Of a stretch of 64,000 nt of DNA, positions 1 through 8,784 are shown piece by piece. The DNA lies in assembly GCA_002701395.1 (NCBI GenBank), contig NZVC01000028.1:97140-161139 (forward strand). The letters are read 5' to 3'. The DNA is from Maritimibacter sp. (GTDB lineage Bacteria; Pseudomonadota; Alphaproteobacteria; Rhodobacterales; Rhodobacteraceae). Each line of letters starts with the position of its first letter. Position 1 is the stretch's first letter. Made by a program: the position numbers and the translations under genes. Under the pieces are notes generated by a model. That model saw nothing but the letters and a program-made list of their open reading frames with translations. It was not told where the DNA came from and ran no database searches.

Positions 1-1836
1 TTCGTCCCCGGCTTCAAAAACGAAGTTCTGGTGATGTGCACCGTGCTGTCGCACGATCTGGTCAACGACCCCGACATCGTCGCGATGATCGCCGCCTCGG
101 CCGCGCTGACGATTTCCGGTGCGCCCTTCATGGGCCCGATCGCCGGTGCCCGCGTGGGTTACGAGGATGGCGAATACATCCTGAACCCGGAAGTCGACGA
201 CATGCACAAGCTGCGTGAGAACCCGGATCAGCGTCTGGACCTCGTCGTCGCCGGCACCAAGGAAGCCGTGATGATGGTGGAATCGGAAGCCTACGAGCTG
301 ACCGAAGCCGAGATGCTGGGCGCCGTCACCTTCGCGCACGAGCAGATCCAGCCCGTCATCGACCTGATCATCGATCTGGCCGAAGACGCCGCGAAAGAGC
401 CGTTCGACTTCCAGCCGCCCGATTACTCGGCGCTGTACGACGCGGTGAAAGCTGCGGGCGAAGAGAAGATGCGCGCTGCATACGCGATCACCGACAAGCA
501 GGAACGGACCACCACCGTTTCCGCCGTCAAGGAAGAGATCATCGCCGCGCTGACCGAAGAGCAGCAGGCCGATGCGAACCTTGGCTCGGCGCTGAAGAAG
601 CTGGAATCCAGCGTTCTGCGCGGTGATGTCGTCAAGAACGGTCGCCGCATCGACGGCCGTCGCACCGACGAGGTACGCCCGATCGTTTGCGAAACCGGCC
701 TTCTGCCGCGGACGCACGGTTCGGCTCTGTTCACCCGTGGCGAGACGCAGGGCCTTGTGGTCACCACGCTTGGCACCGGCGACGACGAACAGATGATCGA
801 CGCGCTGAACGGCACCTACAAGTCGAACTTCCTGCTGCACTATAACTTCCCGCCGTACTCGGTCGGTGAAGTGGGCCGCGTTGGTTCGCCGGGTCGCCGC
901 GAAATCGGTCACGGCAAGCTGGCTTGGCGCGCGCTTCAGGCCGTTCTGCCTGCCGCAACCGACTTCCCCTACACCATCCGCGTCGTGTCGGAGATCACCG
1001 AGTCGAACGGTTCGTCGTCGATGGCTTCCGTCTGCGGCGGTTCGCTGTCGATGATGGATGCCGGTGTTCCGCTGAAAGCGCCGGTGGCCGGTGTGGCCAT
1101 GGTCCTTGTGCTGGAAGAAGACGGGTCCTACGCGATCCTGACCGACATCCTTGGCGACGAGGATCACCTCGGCGACATGGACTTCAAGGTTGCGGGGACC
1201 GAGAACGGCATCACCTCGCTGCAGATGGACATCAAGGTCGCGGGCATCACGCCCGAGATCATGGAAAAAGCCCTGGCTCAGGCCAAAGAGGGCCGGATGC
1301 ACATCCTCGGCGAGATGGCCAAGACCCTGACCGAAGCGTCGGGCTTCTCCGAGCACGCGCCGCGCATCGAAACGATGACGGTTCCGCAGGACAAGATCCG
1401 CGAAGTCATCGGGTCGGGCGGCAAGGTCATCCGCGAGATCGTGGAAATGTCGGGCGCCAAGGTCGACATCAACGACGACGGCGTGATCAAGATCGCCTCG
1501 CCGAACGGCGAAGCCATTCAGAAGGCCTATGACATGATCTACTCGATCGTGGCCGAGCCGGAAGAAGGCAAGATCTACAAGGGTAAGGTCGTGAAGATCG
1601 TCGACTTCGGCGCCTTCGTGAACTTCTTCGGCAAGCGTGACGGCCTTGTGCACGTCAGCCAGATCCTGCCCAAGCGCCTGAACCATCCGTCGGATGTGCT
1701 GAAGGAAGGTCAGGAAGTCTGGGTCAAACTGCTGGGCTTCGATGATCGCGGCAAGGTTCGCCTGTCGATGAAGATCGTCGATCAGGAGACCGGCGAAGAG
1801 ATCGCGGAAGAGAAGAAGGAAGAAGCTGCCGACTAA
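1..1836 (+). CDS. pnp: Polyribonucleotide nucleotidyltransferase (PNPase), 5' end missing
   Basis: This is the C-terminal 611 residues of PNPase, the phosphorolytic 3'-5' exoribonuclease of mRNA decay. The frame is open from base 1, and the family is usually about 710 residues, so roughly 100 N-terminal residues lie outside the window. Visible parts in order are the rest of the first RNase PH domain, the helical linker, the second RNase PH domain (about residues 215-420, with GRRDGR-like and [11 protein letters not shown] segments), a KH domain with the IGSGGK loop near residue 470, and an S1 domain starting near residue 523 ([17 protein letters not shown]). The tail is Glu/Lys-rich. An intrinsic terminator follows directly. 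In related genomes pnp follows rpsO, which would lie upstream of the window. Identification is certain. Confidence 0.98.
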   Translation, partial: FVPGFKNEVLVMCTVLSHDLVNDPDIVAMIAASAALTISGAPFMGPIAGARVGYEDGEYILNPEVDDMHKLRENPDQRLDLVVAGTKEAVMMVESEAYELTEAEMLGAVTFAHEQIQPVIDLIIDLAEDAAKEPFDFQPPDYSALYDAVKAAGEEKMRAAYAITDKQERTTTVSAVKEEIIAALTEEQQADANLGSALKKLESSVLRGDVVKNGRRIDGRRTDEVRPIVCETGLLPRTHGSALFTRGETQGLVVTTLGTGDDEQMIDALNGTYKSNFLLHYNFPPYSVGEVGRVGSPGRREIGHGKLAWRALQAVLPAATDFPYTIRVVSEITESNGSSSMASVCGGSLSMMDAGVPLKAPVAGVAMVLVLEEDGSYAILTDILGDEDHLGDMDFKVAGTENGITSLQMDIKVAGITPEIMEKALAQAKEGRMHILGEMAKTLTEASGFSEHAPRIETMTVPQDKIREVIGSGGKVIREIVEMSGAKVDINDDGVIKIASPNGEAIQKAYDMIYSIVAEPEEGKIYKGKVVKIVDFGAFVNFFGKRDGLVHVSQILPKRLNHPSDVLKEGQEVWVKLLGFDDRGKVRLSMKIVDQETGEEIAEEKKEEAAD

Positions 1837-1861
1837 GGCGCTTCGACCTTAAAAGTTACGG

Positions 1862-1891
1862 AAGGCCCCGGCAGCGATGCCGGGGCCTTTT
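1862..1891 (+). terminator. Rho-independent terminator of pnp
   Basis: AAGGCCCCGGC and GCCGGGGCCTT form a perfect stem around a four-to-six base loop, followed by a T-rich end, 25 bases after the pnp stop. Confidence 0.85.
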
Positions 1892-1892
1892 G

Positions 1893-2287
1893 CGTTGCAG
1901 GCTGCGAATGGCGATGTGCCATCATCCAACGCGTGTTTTCGGCATACATGCAGGCAACACAGACTTGAGAAACTCATCTTTAAAATTAGGCATTTATTGA
2001 AGCGTTATTGGCAATCTTCGCAGATATACGAGAATTTCCGTATGGTTATTCTTGATCCAAGGCACCACATGCCGTTGATGAAAATCACACCGGATGAAAA
2101 CCCGGCAACGCATGAGAAAAAACATCGAAACCGCCGCTCAGGAACGACAAGAGGTACATTTGAGAAGAAGATATTAAGTATAAATTTTGAATAATGCGCG
2201 AAGGTCCCGGCAAATTACATTTGCCCTAGCCTCTCGCTTTTCTCGCCGCTGCCTTATTCTGGCCGTGGCGGCAATGTGTAGATCCCG
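1893..2287. other. AT-rich intergenic spacer without a convincing gene
   Basis: About 400 bases between the pnp terminator and the hairpin at 2288-2332. Roughly 1960-2220 is clearly richer in A and T than anything around it, with runs such as TTTAAAATTAGG and TATTAAGTATAAATTTT. A 105-codon reading frame crosses it on the plus strand. That frame starts inside the pnp terminator and has no family-like composition or ribosome site, so I do not call it. The stretch may hold the promoter of the SH3-domain gene or of a small RNA. Confidence 0.5.
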
Positions 2288-2332
2288 GCAAGCAGCCCCG
2301 CTTCCTCCTCCTCCCTCCGCGGGGCTGCTTGC
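2288..2332 (+). ncRNA. Candidate small-RNA or leader hairpin with an anti-Shine-Dalgarno loop
   Basis: Perfect 14-bp inverted repeat (GCAAGCAGCCCCGC at 2288-2301, its complement at 2319-2332) enclosing a 17-base loop of pure pyrimidines that contains CCTCCTCCC. No T-run follows on either strand, so it is not a normal terminator. Loops with CCUCCUCCC are the hallmark of the alphaproteobacterial cuckoo/CcsR small RNAs, but those usually carry two such hairpins and only one is visible here. It could instead be the 5' leader of the gene at 2395, whose start is 62 bases downstream. Confidence 0.35.
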
Positions 2333-2394
2333 GATCGGCGTTGAAGTCTTCTGAGCCCCCCAACCGAACTTGGTAATGTAAAGAGATCGGTATC

Positions 2395-3135
2395 GTGACA
2401 CACCCGTTCAAGCCGGCCCTGAAGGGCGTTTTCCTTGCCGCGACACTTGCCCTTCCGGGCGCGGCCATCGCGCAGGGCTTGCAGCAGGCCGTCATCGATT
2501 TTGTCCAATGCTACGAAGAGCCCGCTTTGGCAGAAACGATCGTGGACATGGCGACCGGCGGCATCCTGAACCTGTCCGCCAAATGGCACGAAGACAGCAG
2601 CAGCTGCTTTCCCTTCAATGGGGGCGGCCTGACCATCAACGGGATTACCTTCGACACGATCTGCGCCTTCGACGAGAACGTGAACGTGCCGGGCTGGTCC
2701 ACCTATTTCGAGCGTGGCCCCGGCACCAGCCCCGGCACCTTTCTGGAGCTGCGCAGCCAAGCGTCGGTGTCCGTTCTGGAAAGCTGGGCGCTTCAGCTGT
2801 CGCCGTCTGGCTATGGGATCGACATCGACACCCTGTACGGCGGCGGTGCCTATGTGATGTGCTCGAGTTGGTCGATGGAAAGCGACTCGTACATCGAAGA
2901 CGTCGAGATCTACGAAGAGTATCAGGACGCGATGGTCGTCGACCCGGACGGCTACACCAACATCCGCAGCGGGCCGGGCACCAATCACGCCATCATCGGC
3001 CGCGTGTACGCCGACGAAATCAACATGGAGGTCATCCCCACCAACCAAGGGTGGTGGCAGGTCCGGACCTATGACGGGGTCGAGGGCTGGATGCACTCTT
3101 CGCGGATCGAACTGGTCTATCTCGATCAGAAATGA
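2395..3135 (+). CDS. Secreted protein with C-terminal bacterial SH3 domain
   Basis: 246 residues from a GTG start (AAAGAGATC upstream as a weak ribosome site). A Sec signal peptide occupies about residues 1-26, ending AIA-Q. The middle (27-175) matches no family I recognise and contains several cysteines, which fits an oxidising periplasm. Residues about 180-240 form a bacterial SH3 (SH3_3/SH3b) domain with the typical NIRSGPGTNHAIIGRV and GWMHSSRIE segments. Such domains bind peptidoglycan or other ligands. The next gene encodes an L,D-transpeptidase on the same strand, so a shared role at the cell wall is possible. It stands alone rather than in an obvious operon. Confidence 0.85.
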   Translation: MTHPFKPALKGVFLAATLALPGAAIAQGLQQAVIDFVQCYEEPALAETIVDMATGGILNLSAKWHEDSSSCFPFNGGGLTINGITFDTICAFDENVNVPGWSTYFERGPGTSPGTFLELRSQASVSVLESWALQLSPSGYGIDIDTLYGGGAYVMCSSWSMESDSYIEDVEIYEEYQDAMVVDPDGYTNIRSGPGTNHAIIGRVYADEINMEVIPTNQGWWQVRTYDGVEGWMHSSRIELVYLDQK

Positions 3136-3333
3136 TCCGCCCGAAAAGGCGAACCAAGGCCGCGTCCGACAAGCTTCGGGCGCGGCTTTTTCATGCGCTC
3201 CGCCGCCGGCGTTCTGCATGGTGCACGGTCGAAGGATTGAACCTTTTCCGTGGGTTCCGCGTTCCATTGCCAACAGAGCAAGGAACACGAGCTTTCCCGC
3301 CGCACCGGGCGGGACCCAATGAAAGGACCCATG

Positions 3334-3918
3334 ATGGTTTCCCGTCGTACTTTCCTCGCCAGCGGTTCGGCTTCGCTTGCCGCGCTGGCCGCCGCCCCTG
3401 CATTCGCGCAGGAAACCTACACGGTTCCGCAGGAACACATGCCGATGCGTGTCCGCGTGTCGAAGGACTACCCGGCGGGCGAGATCCACGTCGATCCGAA
3501 CCGCTTCTACCTGTACCTGACGGAAGGCGACGGGCAGGCGCTGCGTTACGTCGTCGGCGTGGGTCGCGACGCGCTGTACGAAGACGGCACCTTTACCGTC
3601 GGGCGCAAGGCAGAGTGGCCGACGTGGACGCCGACGCCGGACATGATCGAACGCGATCCCGCCAGCTATGCCCAGTACGAAGACGGGATGCCGGGTGGCC
3701 CCGACAACCCGTTGGGCGCGCGGGCGCTGTATCTGTACAACGACGCAGGCTACGACACCGCGCTCCGCATCCACGGGACGCCGCAGCCGTGGACCGTGGC
3801 GTCGGCCATCTCGAACGGGTGCGTCCGGCTGGTGAACAGCCACGTCGCGCATCTGTACGAACGTGTGGCCGAGGACACGAAGGTCGTGCTGCACCCCAAG
3901 ATGGCCCCGACAGCTTAA
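3334..3918 (+). CDS. Tat-exported L,D-transpeptidase (YkuD family)
   Basis: 194 residues. L,D-transpeptidases make 3-3 cross-links in peptidoglycan or attach proteins to it, in the periplasm. The N-terminus carries a twin-arginine signal (SRRTFLASG) followed by a hydrophobic stretch ending AFA-Q near residue 28. The YkuD catalytic motif is present: His about 147 in RIHGTP, then ISNGCVRL with Cys about 163. I chose the ATG at 3334 because AAAGGA lies six bases ahead. In-frame ATGs at 3319 and 3331 are alternatives that would only lengthen the leader. The gene is convergent with the peroxiredoxin gene, with a shared terminator between them. Confidence 0.9.
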   Translation: MVSRRTFLASGSASLAALAAAPAFAQETYTVPQEHMPMRVRVSKDYPAGEIHVDPNRFYLYLTEGDGQALRYVVGVGRDALYEDGTFTVGRKAEWPTWTPTPDMIERDPASYAQYEDGMPGGPDNPLGARALYLYNDAGYDTALRIHGTPQPWTVASAISNGCVRLVNSHVAHLYERVAEDTKVVLHPKMAPTA

Positions 3919-3945
3919 AGCGACGGCTGACGTATTCTGAACGAA

Positions 3946-3974
3946 AAAGGCCCCGCCATATCGACGGGGCCTTT
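3946..3974. terminator. Bidirectional terminator between convergent genes
   Basis: AAAGGCCCCG and CGGGGCCTTT form a ten-bp stem around a nine-base loop, with A- and T-rich flanks on both sides. It can serve the L,D-transpeptidase gene (+) and the peroxiredoxin gene (-). Confidence 0.8.
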
Positions 3975-3994
3975 CCATTACCTGACGGTAATCC

Positions 3995-4648
3995 TTACGA
4001 CGGCAGCTTGGCCTTGCGCAGATAGGGGAACACGGTTTCGAACTCGCCGTATTTCGCCTTCGCGTCGTCGTTCGAGACCGAAGTCGGGATGATCACGTCC
4101 TGACCGACTTCCCAGTTCGCCGGCGTCGCGATGGTTTCCTTCGCGGCGGTCTGCAGACCGTCCAGCGCGCGCAGCACCTCGGCGAAGTTGCGGCCGACGT
4201 TCATGGGGTAGGTCATTGACAGCTTCAGCTTCTTGTCCGGCCCGATGATGAAGACCGAGCGCACGGTCGCGCTGTCGGCCGGCGTCGCGCCGTCGGGCAG
4301 ATAATATTCAGCCGGCAGCATGTCGAACGCCTTGGCGACCGCAAGGTCGGTGTCGGCAATGATCGGAAAGCCCACGTCGGACGAGGAATAGCTTTCGATG
4401 TCGCCGATCCACTTCTTGTGATCCTCGACGCCATCCACCGAGATGCCGATCACCTTTGTGCCGCGCTTTGCCCATTCGTCGGACAGCTGGGCCACAGCGC
4501 CGAATTCGGTGGTGCAGACGGGCGTGAAATCCTTCGGGTGCGAGAACAGGATCGCCCAGCTGTCACCGATCCAGTCGTGAAAGCTGATCTGGCCCTGGCT
4601 GGTCTCGGCCTCGAAATCCGGCACGGTGTCGTTGATGCGAAGTCCCAT
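3995..4648 (-). CDS. 1-Cys peroxiredoxin (Prx6 type)
   Basis: 217 residues of a cytosolic thiol peroxidase that reduces H2O2 and organic peroxides. The peroxidatic Cys45 sits in HPKDFTPVCTTE, the Prx6-subfamily signature, and the length fits this longer subfamily with its C-terminal extension (PANWEVGQDVIIP). A good Shine-Dalgarno (AAGGGAG) lies just upstream of the ATG at 4648. The reading frame continues upstream, but that extension has no ribosome site and is not family-like. Regulation is not visible. It is monocistronic. Confidence 0.95.
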   Translation of the reverse strand: MGLRINDTVPDFEAETSQGQISFHDWIGDSWAILFSHPKDFTPVCTTEFGAVAQLSDEWAKRGTKVIGISVDGVEDHKKWIGDIESYSSSDVGFPIIADTDLAVAKAFDMLPAEYYLPDGATPADSATVRSVFIIGPDKKLKLSMTYPMNVGRNFAEVLRALDGLQTAAKETIATPANWEVGQDVIIPTSVSNDDAKAKYGEFETVFPYLRKAKLPS

Positions 4649-4763
4649 GACATCTCCCTTTCTTAGCCCTATGGGGGCAAAATAATTCGGCGCGGGCAAT
4701 CCACCCGCGCCACATACATGATGCGATGGGCGCGGGGCGACAACCCCGCGCGCTGCTTTGCCG

Positions 4764-6302
4764 CTAGCGGATGCGTTGACCGTTCGCGGTGATCTGCCCG
4801 GTTTCCCCGTCGATCTCGATGTCAGAGGTATAGGTGCCCTCGTCATCGCGCTGCGCGAAGCCGCCCAGCATCATCCGCGCCATGCCGGCCTGATCCTCGG
4901 GCACAAGGCCCATCGCGATCAGCGTGTCCAGCAGCGGATCGAACCCCTTCAGCGTCACGGTCGCCGCGCCATCGGTAGCGGGGAAGCCGTCGAAGGTCTC
5001 AAGATCGCTATTGTCGAGCGTGAAGGCGCCCTGCGCCATCACCTCGGCCCCGACGGCGTTCAGCAGGATCTCGGTGATGCCGACCTCGGACACCTCGGCC
5101 GGAACTTCATCAGAGCTTTCCAGCTCGACCAGTTGATCGTAGCTGACCATGTCGAACAGCAGCTTCAGCTTGGCGGTCAAGTCGATCACCACCTGCATCG
5201 GGTCACGCGGAAGCTGGCCCGCCGGATCGACCATGCCCCAAAGCGAGTCGCCAAGCGTCAAACCGTCCAGCGCAAACCGCATGTGCGAATCTGCGGGTTC
5301 GTCGCTGCGCAGGACCGGAACACTCAGGCTGCCATCGGCCATCGAGATGGCGAACTGCAGCGGGATCGGCATGATCTTCGGCTGCATCAGCTCCATCTCA
5401 TAGTCTTCGACCTGCCCGGTCAGGCTCAGTCCCTCGGCGCTGAACCCAAGCGTCCCTGTGGTCAGGCCATAGCTCGCGGTCTGCGATCCCAACGGCTCGT
5501 CGTTCAGCGTCTGATCCTGTTCGGTTTCCTGGCTGTCCAGCCGGTACTCGTAACTCAGCATCAGGCCGTCGCGCAGCGCCTCGTCCAGCGCCATGATGGA
5601 CATGCCCTGCGGAAGCGCCATCTCGCCCGAGCTTTCCATAGCGCCCATCACGGCCGAGTTGCTTTGCACAAGCGTGTCGCCATCCGGCGTGGTCATCTCG
5701 AAGCCGATGTCGAATGCGCCGGACTCCATCGTGCCGCGGGTCGACATGCGGACAAGGTCATCTCCCCAGATGCGGTAGAACCCCTTCAGGGTCTCGAACC
5801 GCATGGTGCCGTTGATGTCGGCCTCCGACACTTCCTCGTCCGGAGCGCCGCGCAGTTCGAGCCCCGTGAACGCGATATCGTAGGCATCAAGTTCGTAGTG
5901 ATAGGTGACGTCCCCGGGCTCGCCCGTCGCCGTCGTCACATAGTTCTCGGCCGCCAGCGTTACCGACGCGCTGAAGCCGCCTTCCCCTTCCAGTTCGCCG
6001 CGCAGGCCAAGGTCCTGCGACACGGGCATCTCGATCAGGACGGTACCGTCGCCCCCATCGGACAGCACCATTTCACCAAGATCCATCTCGAAGCGGCCGG
6101 TTTCGTTCGGGAAGACGAACGTCAGCACCATGTCCGTAGCGGTCAGGGTCGCGCCCTCGTCGGACACTTCGGCGATCAGTTCGGCGCCCATAGCGGACAT
6201 GGCCAAGGACATGTTGTCCCAGACATCCTGCGGCGTCACGTCAGCGGCGGCGGCCAGCGGGAACAGCGTCAACGCGGCAATCGGAAGGGGGGCTTTGGTC
6301 AT
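4764..6302 (-). CDS. Secreted protein, probable DUF2125 family (paralogue 2 of a tandem pair)
   Basis: 512 residues with a signal peptide ending near residue 19 (AAAADV) and a very acidic, strand-rich body with no membrane segment, so a periplasmic or surface protein. The start is set by GAGGAG seven bases before the ATG. It is clearly homologous to the gene just upstream. The shared landmarks are TPQDVW/SSADVW at the N-terminus, the DLETFDG segment and LLDTLIAMGL near the C-terminus, and the ending ITANGQRIR versus ISANGQRLQ. I believe this is the Rhodobacterales DUF2125 family, from memory of its layout. No function is known to me. Likely co-transcribed with the gene at 6386-7903. Confidence 0.8.
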   Translation of the reverse strand: MTKAPLPIAALTLFPLAAAADVTPQDVWDNMSLAMSAMGAELIAEVSDEGATLTATDMVLTFVFPNETGRFEMDLGEMVLSDGGDGTVLIEMPVSQDLGLRGELEGEGGFSASVTLAAENYVTTATGEPGDVTYHYELDAYDIAFTGLELRGAPDEEVSEADINGTMRFETLKGFYRIWGDDLVRMSTRGTMESGAFDIGFEMTTPDGDTLVQSNSAVMGAMESSGEMALPQGMSIMALDEALRDGLMLSYEYRLDSQETEQDQTLNDEPLGSQTASYGLTTGTLGFSAEGLSLTGQVEDYEMELMQPKIMPIPLQFAISMADGSLSVPVLRSDEPADSHMRFALDGLTLGDSLWGMVDPAGQLPRDPMQVVIDLTAKLKLLFDMVSYDQLVELESSDEVPAEVSEVGITEILLNAVGAEVMAQGAFTLDNSDLETFDGFPATDGAATVTLKGFDPLLDTLIAMGLVPEDQAGMARMMLGGFAQRDDEGTYTSDIEIDGETGQITANGQRIR

Positions 6303-6385
6303 CCGTGTACTCCTCAAATGGACGTGCCGCCGCGATGAAACGCGACGGCACGAAAAAGGCAAGCCTTTGTTATTCCGACAAAGCC

Positions 6386-7903
6386 TTACTGCAGGCGCTG
6401 CCCATTGGCCGAAATCGCACCGGTGGCACCGTCGATTTCGATCTCCGAGACCAGCGAATCTTCGCCCTCGCCCGGACGGGCGAACAGGCCCATCATCATG
6501 CGCGCGCCCATCGCCTGATCCTGCGGCAGCAGGCCCATCGCGACGAGGTTGTCGAGCAGCGCATTGGCGCCGACAAGCTGCAGATTCAGACGCCCGGTCG
6601 GGGCCGGGATGCCGTCGAAGGTTTCAAGATCGTTCATGTCGAACGTGAAGCCGCCGTTGCCGGTCAGGTCCGCACCGGCCACCTCGAGCTTCAGCTCGTT
6701 GACGTCCAGTTCGTGGATCTCGGCCGGCATCTCGTCGTCGACCATTTCCATCGATTCCGGATCGAACAGATCGAACAGGAAGTTCGCCTTGCCGGACAGG
6801 TCCAGCCGCAGCGTGGCCGGATCATGCGGAAGCGTGCCCGACGGGTCGATCAGGCCCCAGATCATCTCGCTGACGCCCAGTTCGTTCAGAGTCAGGCCAA
6901 AGCCGAAATCCTGCGGTTCTTCGCTTTTCGACACCGGCGTGGTCAGGGCAAAGCCCATCTCGGCCATCGTCACAACGACCTCGGGCAGCGGGATCTGAGC
7001 ACCCGACAGGGTCATATCGATCCCGGTGTTCGACACATCGTAGGTCAGCGCCTCGGAGCTGAGGCCAACCGACAGCGAACCGCTTTCGGCGGCACCGCTC
7101 AGGTTGAAGCTGTCATCCTCGTTGTCCATGACGATGTCGTAGGTGCCAGCGCCGTGCGTGATCGTGGTCATGCTGGACTGTCCAGCCGCCAGCGCGGTCG
7201 ACAGTTCTTTCACGCCCCCGGCCATTAGCGCCACGGACCCTTCCGATTCCATGCTCAGATCCGCAAGATCGGCGGTGATATCGAAGGTTCCCTCGCCGCC
7301 CTCGGGTTCGTCCATGTGCGCGACCAAGGACATTGTCGCAGCGGTCAGCGTCGACACGGCAGTCGCGTCGGCGTCGGTCCGATAGACACCGGCGACATCC
7401 GACAGGGTCACGTCGGCGTCCAGTTCCACCGCCTCGCCGTCGACCACAAGATCACCCACTTCGATGGCGATGCTGGCCGCGGAGAAGTCGTAGTTCACCG
7501 CTTCCGGATCGCCGGACGCCGTCATGTCCAGACCGTCGTAAGAGAAGGTCAGCGCCATTTCGACCGTCTCGCCGCCCTCTTCGGGCGTGATGTTAACCAT
7601 GACGTCGTAGGTGGGTGCCATCGTGATCGACACCGTGCCATCGCCGTTCTCGGAGAAGACGACTTCCGAGATGGTCGCGGTCGCGCTTGCGTCGGTGGTT
7701 TCCATCGCGACGGTCATGTCGGTGACGGTCAGGGTGCCGCCATCCTGCGTTTCGGACCCGGCGGAAAGCGTTTCGCCCATCTGCGTCGCCATCGACTGCC
7801 ATGCGGCCCAGACGTCGGCGCTGCTCACGTCGGCCTGAGCCGTCGTCGCGCCGGCCGCAATCAGAATTCCTGCGGTGCCGCTGAGAAGATGCCAGTGTTT
7901 CAT
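6386..7903 (-). CDS. Secreted protein, probable DUF2125 family (paralogue 1 of a tandem pair)
   Basis: 505 residues, first gene of the tandem pair. The signal peptide ends near residue 25 (AQADV). The mature protein is rich in Asp, Glu, Thr and Met with repeated short strand patterns, suggesting a large beta structure in the periplasm. The start at 7903 is preceded by GGAAGGAAAC. The C-terminal ~100 residues align with paralogue 2 (NDLETFDGI, LLDNLVAMGLLPQDQA, EIEIDGATGAISANGQ). The two genes are separated by 83 bases with an imperfect hairpin (6361-6387). Pairs like this arise by duplication. No catalytic motif was recognised. Confidence 0.8.
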   Translation of the reverse strand: MKHWHLLSGTAGILIAAGATTAQADVSSADVWAAWQSMATQMGETLSAGSETQDGGTLTVTDMTVAMETTDASATATISEVVFSENGDGTVSITMAPTYDVMVNITPEEGGETVEMALTFSYDGLDMTASGDPEAVNYDFSAASIAIEVGDLVVDGEAVELDADVTLSDVAGVYRTDADATAVSTLTAATMSLVAHMDEPEGGEGTFDITADLADLSMESEGSVALMAGGVKELSTALAAGQSSMTTITHGAGTYDIVMDNEDDSFNLSGAAESGSLSVGLSSEALTYDVSNTGIDMTLSGAQIPLPEVVVTMAEMGFALTTPVSKSEEPQDFGFGLTLNELGVSEMIWGLIDPSGTLPHDPATLRLDLSGKANFLFDLFDPESMEMVDDEMPAEIHELDVNELKLEVAGADLTGNGGFTFDMNDLETFDGIPAPTGRLNLQLVGANALLDNLVAMGLLPQDQAMGARMMMGLFARPGEGEDSLVSEIEIDGATGAISANGQRLQ

Positions 7904-8031
7904 TTGTTTCCTTCCAGGAATAATTTGAACCATACTAACTTCGTTTGGCTGGCAATCGGGGTCAAGCTAGGTCTTTTTTGAGGCAAGGTATTCCCGACCC
8001 GCACAAAAAAGCATGAGAAGGAAGTGAAGGC

Positions 8032-8784
8032 ATGGATTTCAACGGCAAGACAGTGCTGATCACCGGGGCCAGCCGTGGCATCGGCGCCGCCGCGGGCCGG
8101 GCGTTCGCCGCAGCCGGCGCGAAGGTCGCCCTGCTTGCGCGCTCCGAGACCGAGATCGGCGCACTGGCCGATGACATCGGATCGGCCGCCATCGCGATCC
8201 CCTGCGACGTCAGCCGCTACGAGGACATCGAACGCGCCGTGAAGACGACCGTCGACTCGTTCGGCAGCCTCGATGTGCTGATCAACAACGCGGGCGTGAT
8301 CGACCCGATCGCCCACATCGCGACCTCTGACCCCGAAGGCTGGAGCCGCGCGATCGACGTCAACCTGAAGGGCGTCTACTACGGGATGCGCGCGGCGATG
8401 CCGGTGATGCTGGCGGCGGGCGGCGGCAGCATCCTGACCGTGTCCTCCGGCGCGGCGCATCACCCGGTCGAGGCATGGTCGCACTATTGCGCCTCGAAAG
8501 CGGGCGCCGCGATGCTGACCCGCTCTGCCGATGCCGAGTACCGCGGGCGCGGCATTCGCGCCATCGGCCTGTCGCCCGGCACGGTCGCCACGCAAATGCA
8601 GCGCGAGATCAAGTCCAGCGGCATCAACCCGGTCAGCCAATTGGACTGGTCGGCGCATATCCCGCCCGAATGGCCCGCGACGGCGCTTATGTGGATGGCG
8701 ACCGCCGATGCCGACGACTGGCTGGGCGAGGAAATCTCGTTGCGCGATGAAACGATCCGCACCCGGCTGGGGCTGACCGCGTGA
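8032..8784 (+). CDS. SDR-family NAD(P)-dependent oxidoreductase
   Basis: 250-residue classical short-chain dehydrogenase. The Rossmann motif TGASRGIG is at residues 11-18, NNAG at about 85-88, the catalytic Ser near 139, and the YxxxK pair is Tyr152/Lys156 in HYCASK. The substrate cannot be read from sequence. The gene overlaps the enoyl-CoA hydratase-like gene by four bases (GTGA), so the two are translationally coupled, which suggests work on a hydroxyacyl or acyl-CoA type compound. A Shine-Dalgarno-like GAAGGAAGTGAAGG precedes the start. Confidence 0.93.
   Translation: MDFNGKTVLITGASRGIGAAAGRAFAAAGAKVALLARSETEIGALADDIGSAAIAIPCDVSRYEDIERAVKTTVDSFGSLDVLINNAGVIDPIAHIATSDPEGWSRAIDVNLKGVYYGMRAAMPVMLAAGGGSILTVSSGAAHHPVEAWSHYCASKAGAAMLTRSADAEYRGRGIRAIGLSPGTVATQMQREIKSSGINPVSQLDWSAHIPPEWPATALMWMATADADDWLGEEISLRDETIRTRLGLTA

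Noticed and set aside
1877-2194. A 105-codon frame in the AT-rich spacer after pnp
   Set aside because: It begins inside the pnp terminator, has no ribosome site and no family-like composition.
2288-2332. The hairpin as a simple Rho-independent terminator
   Set aside because: No T-run on either strand and a long 17-base loop.
2254-3978. A 574-codon minus-strand frame
   Set aside because: Shadow of the SH3-domain and L,D-transpeptidase genes, both clearly real.
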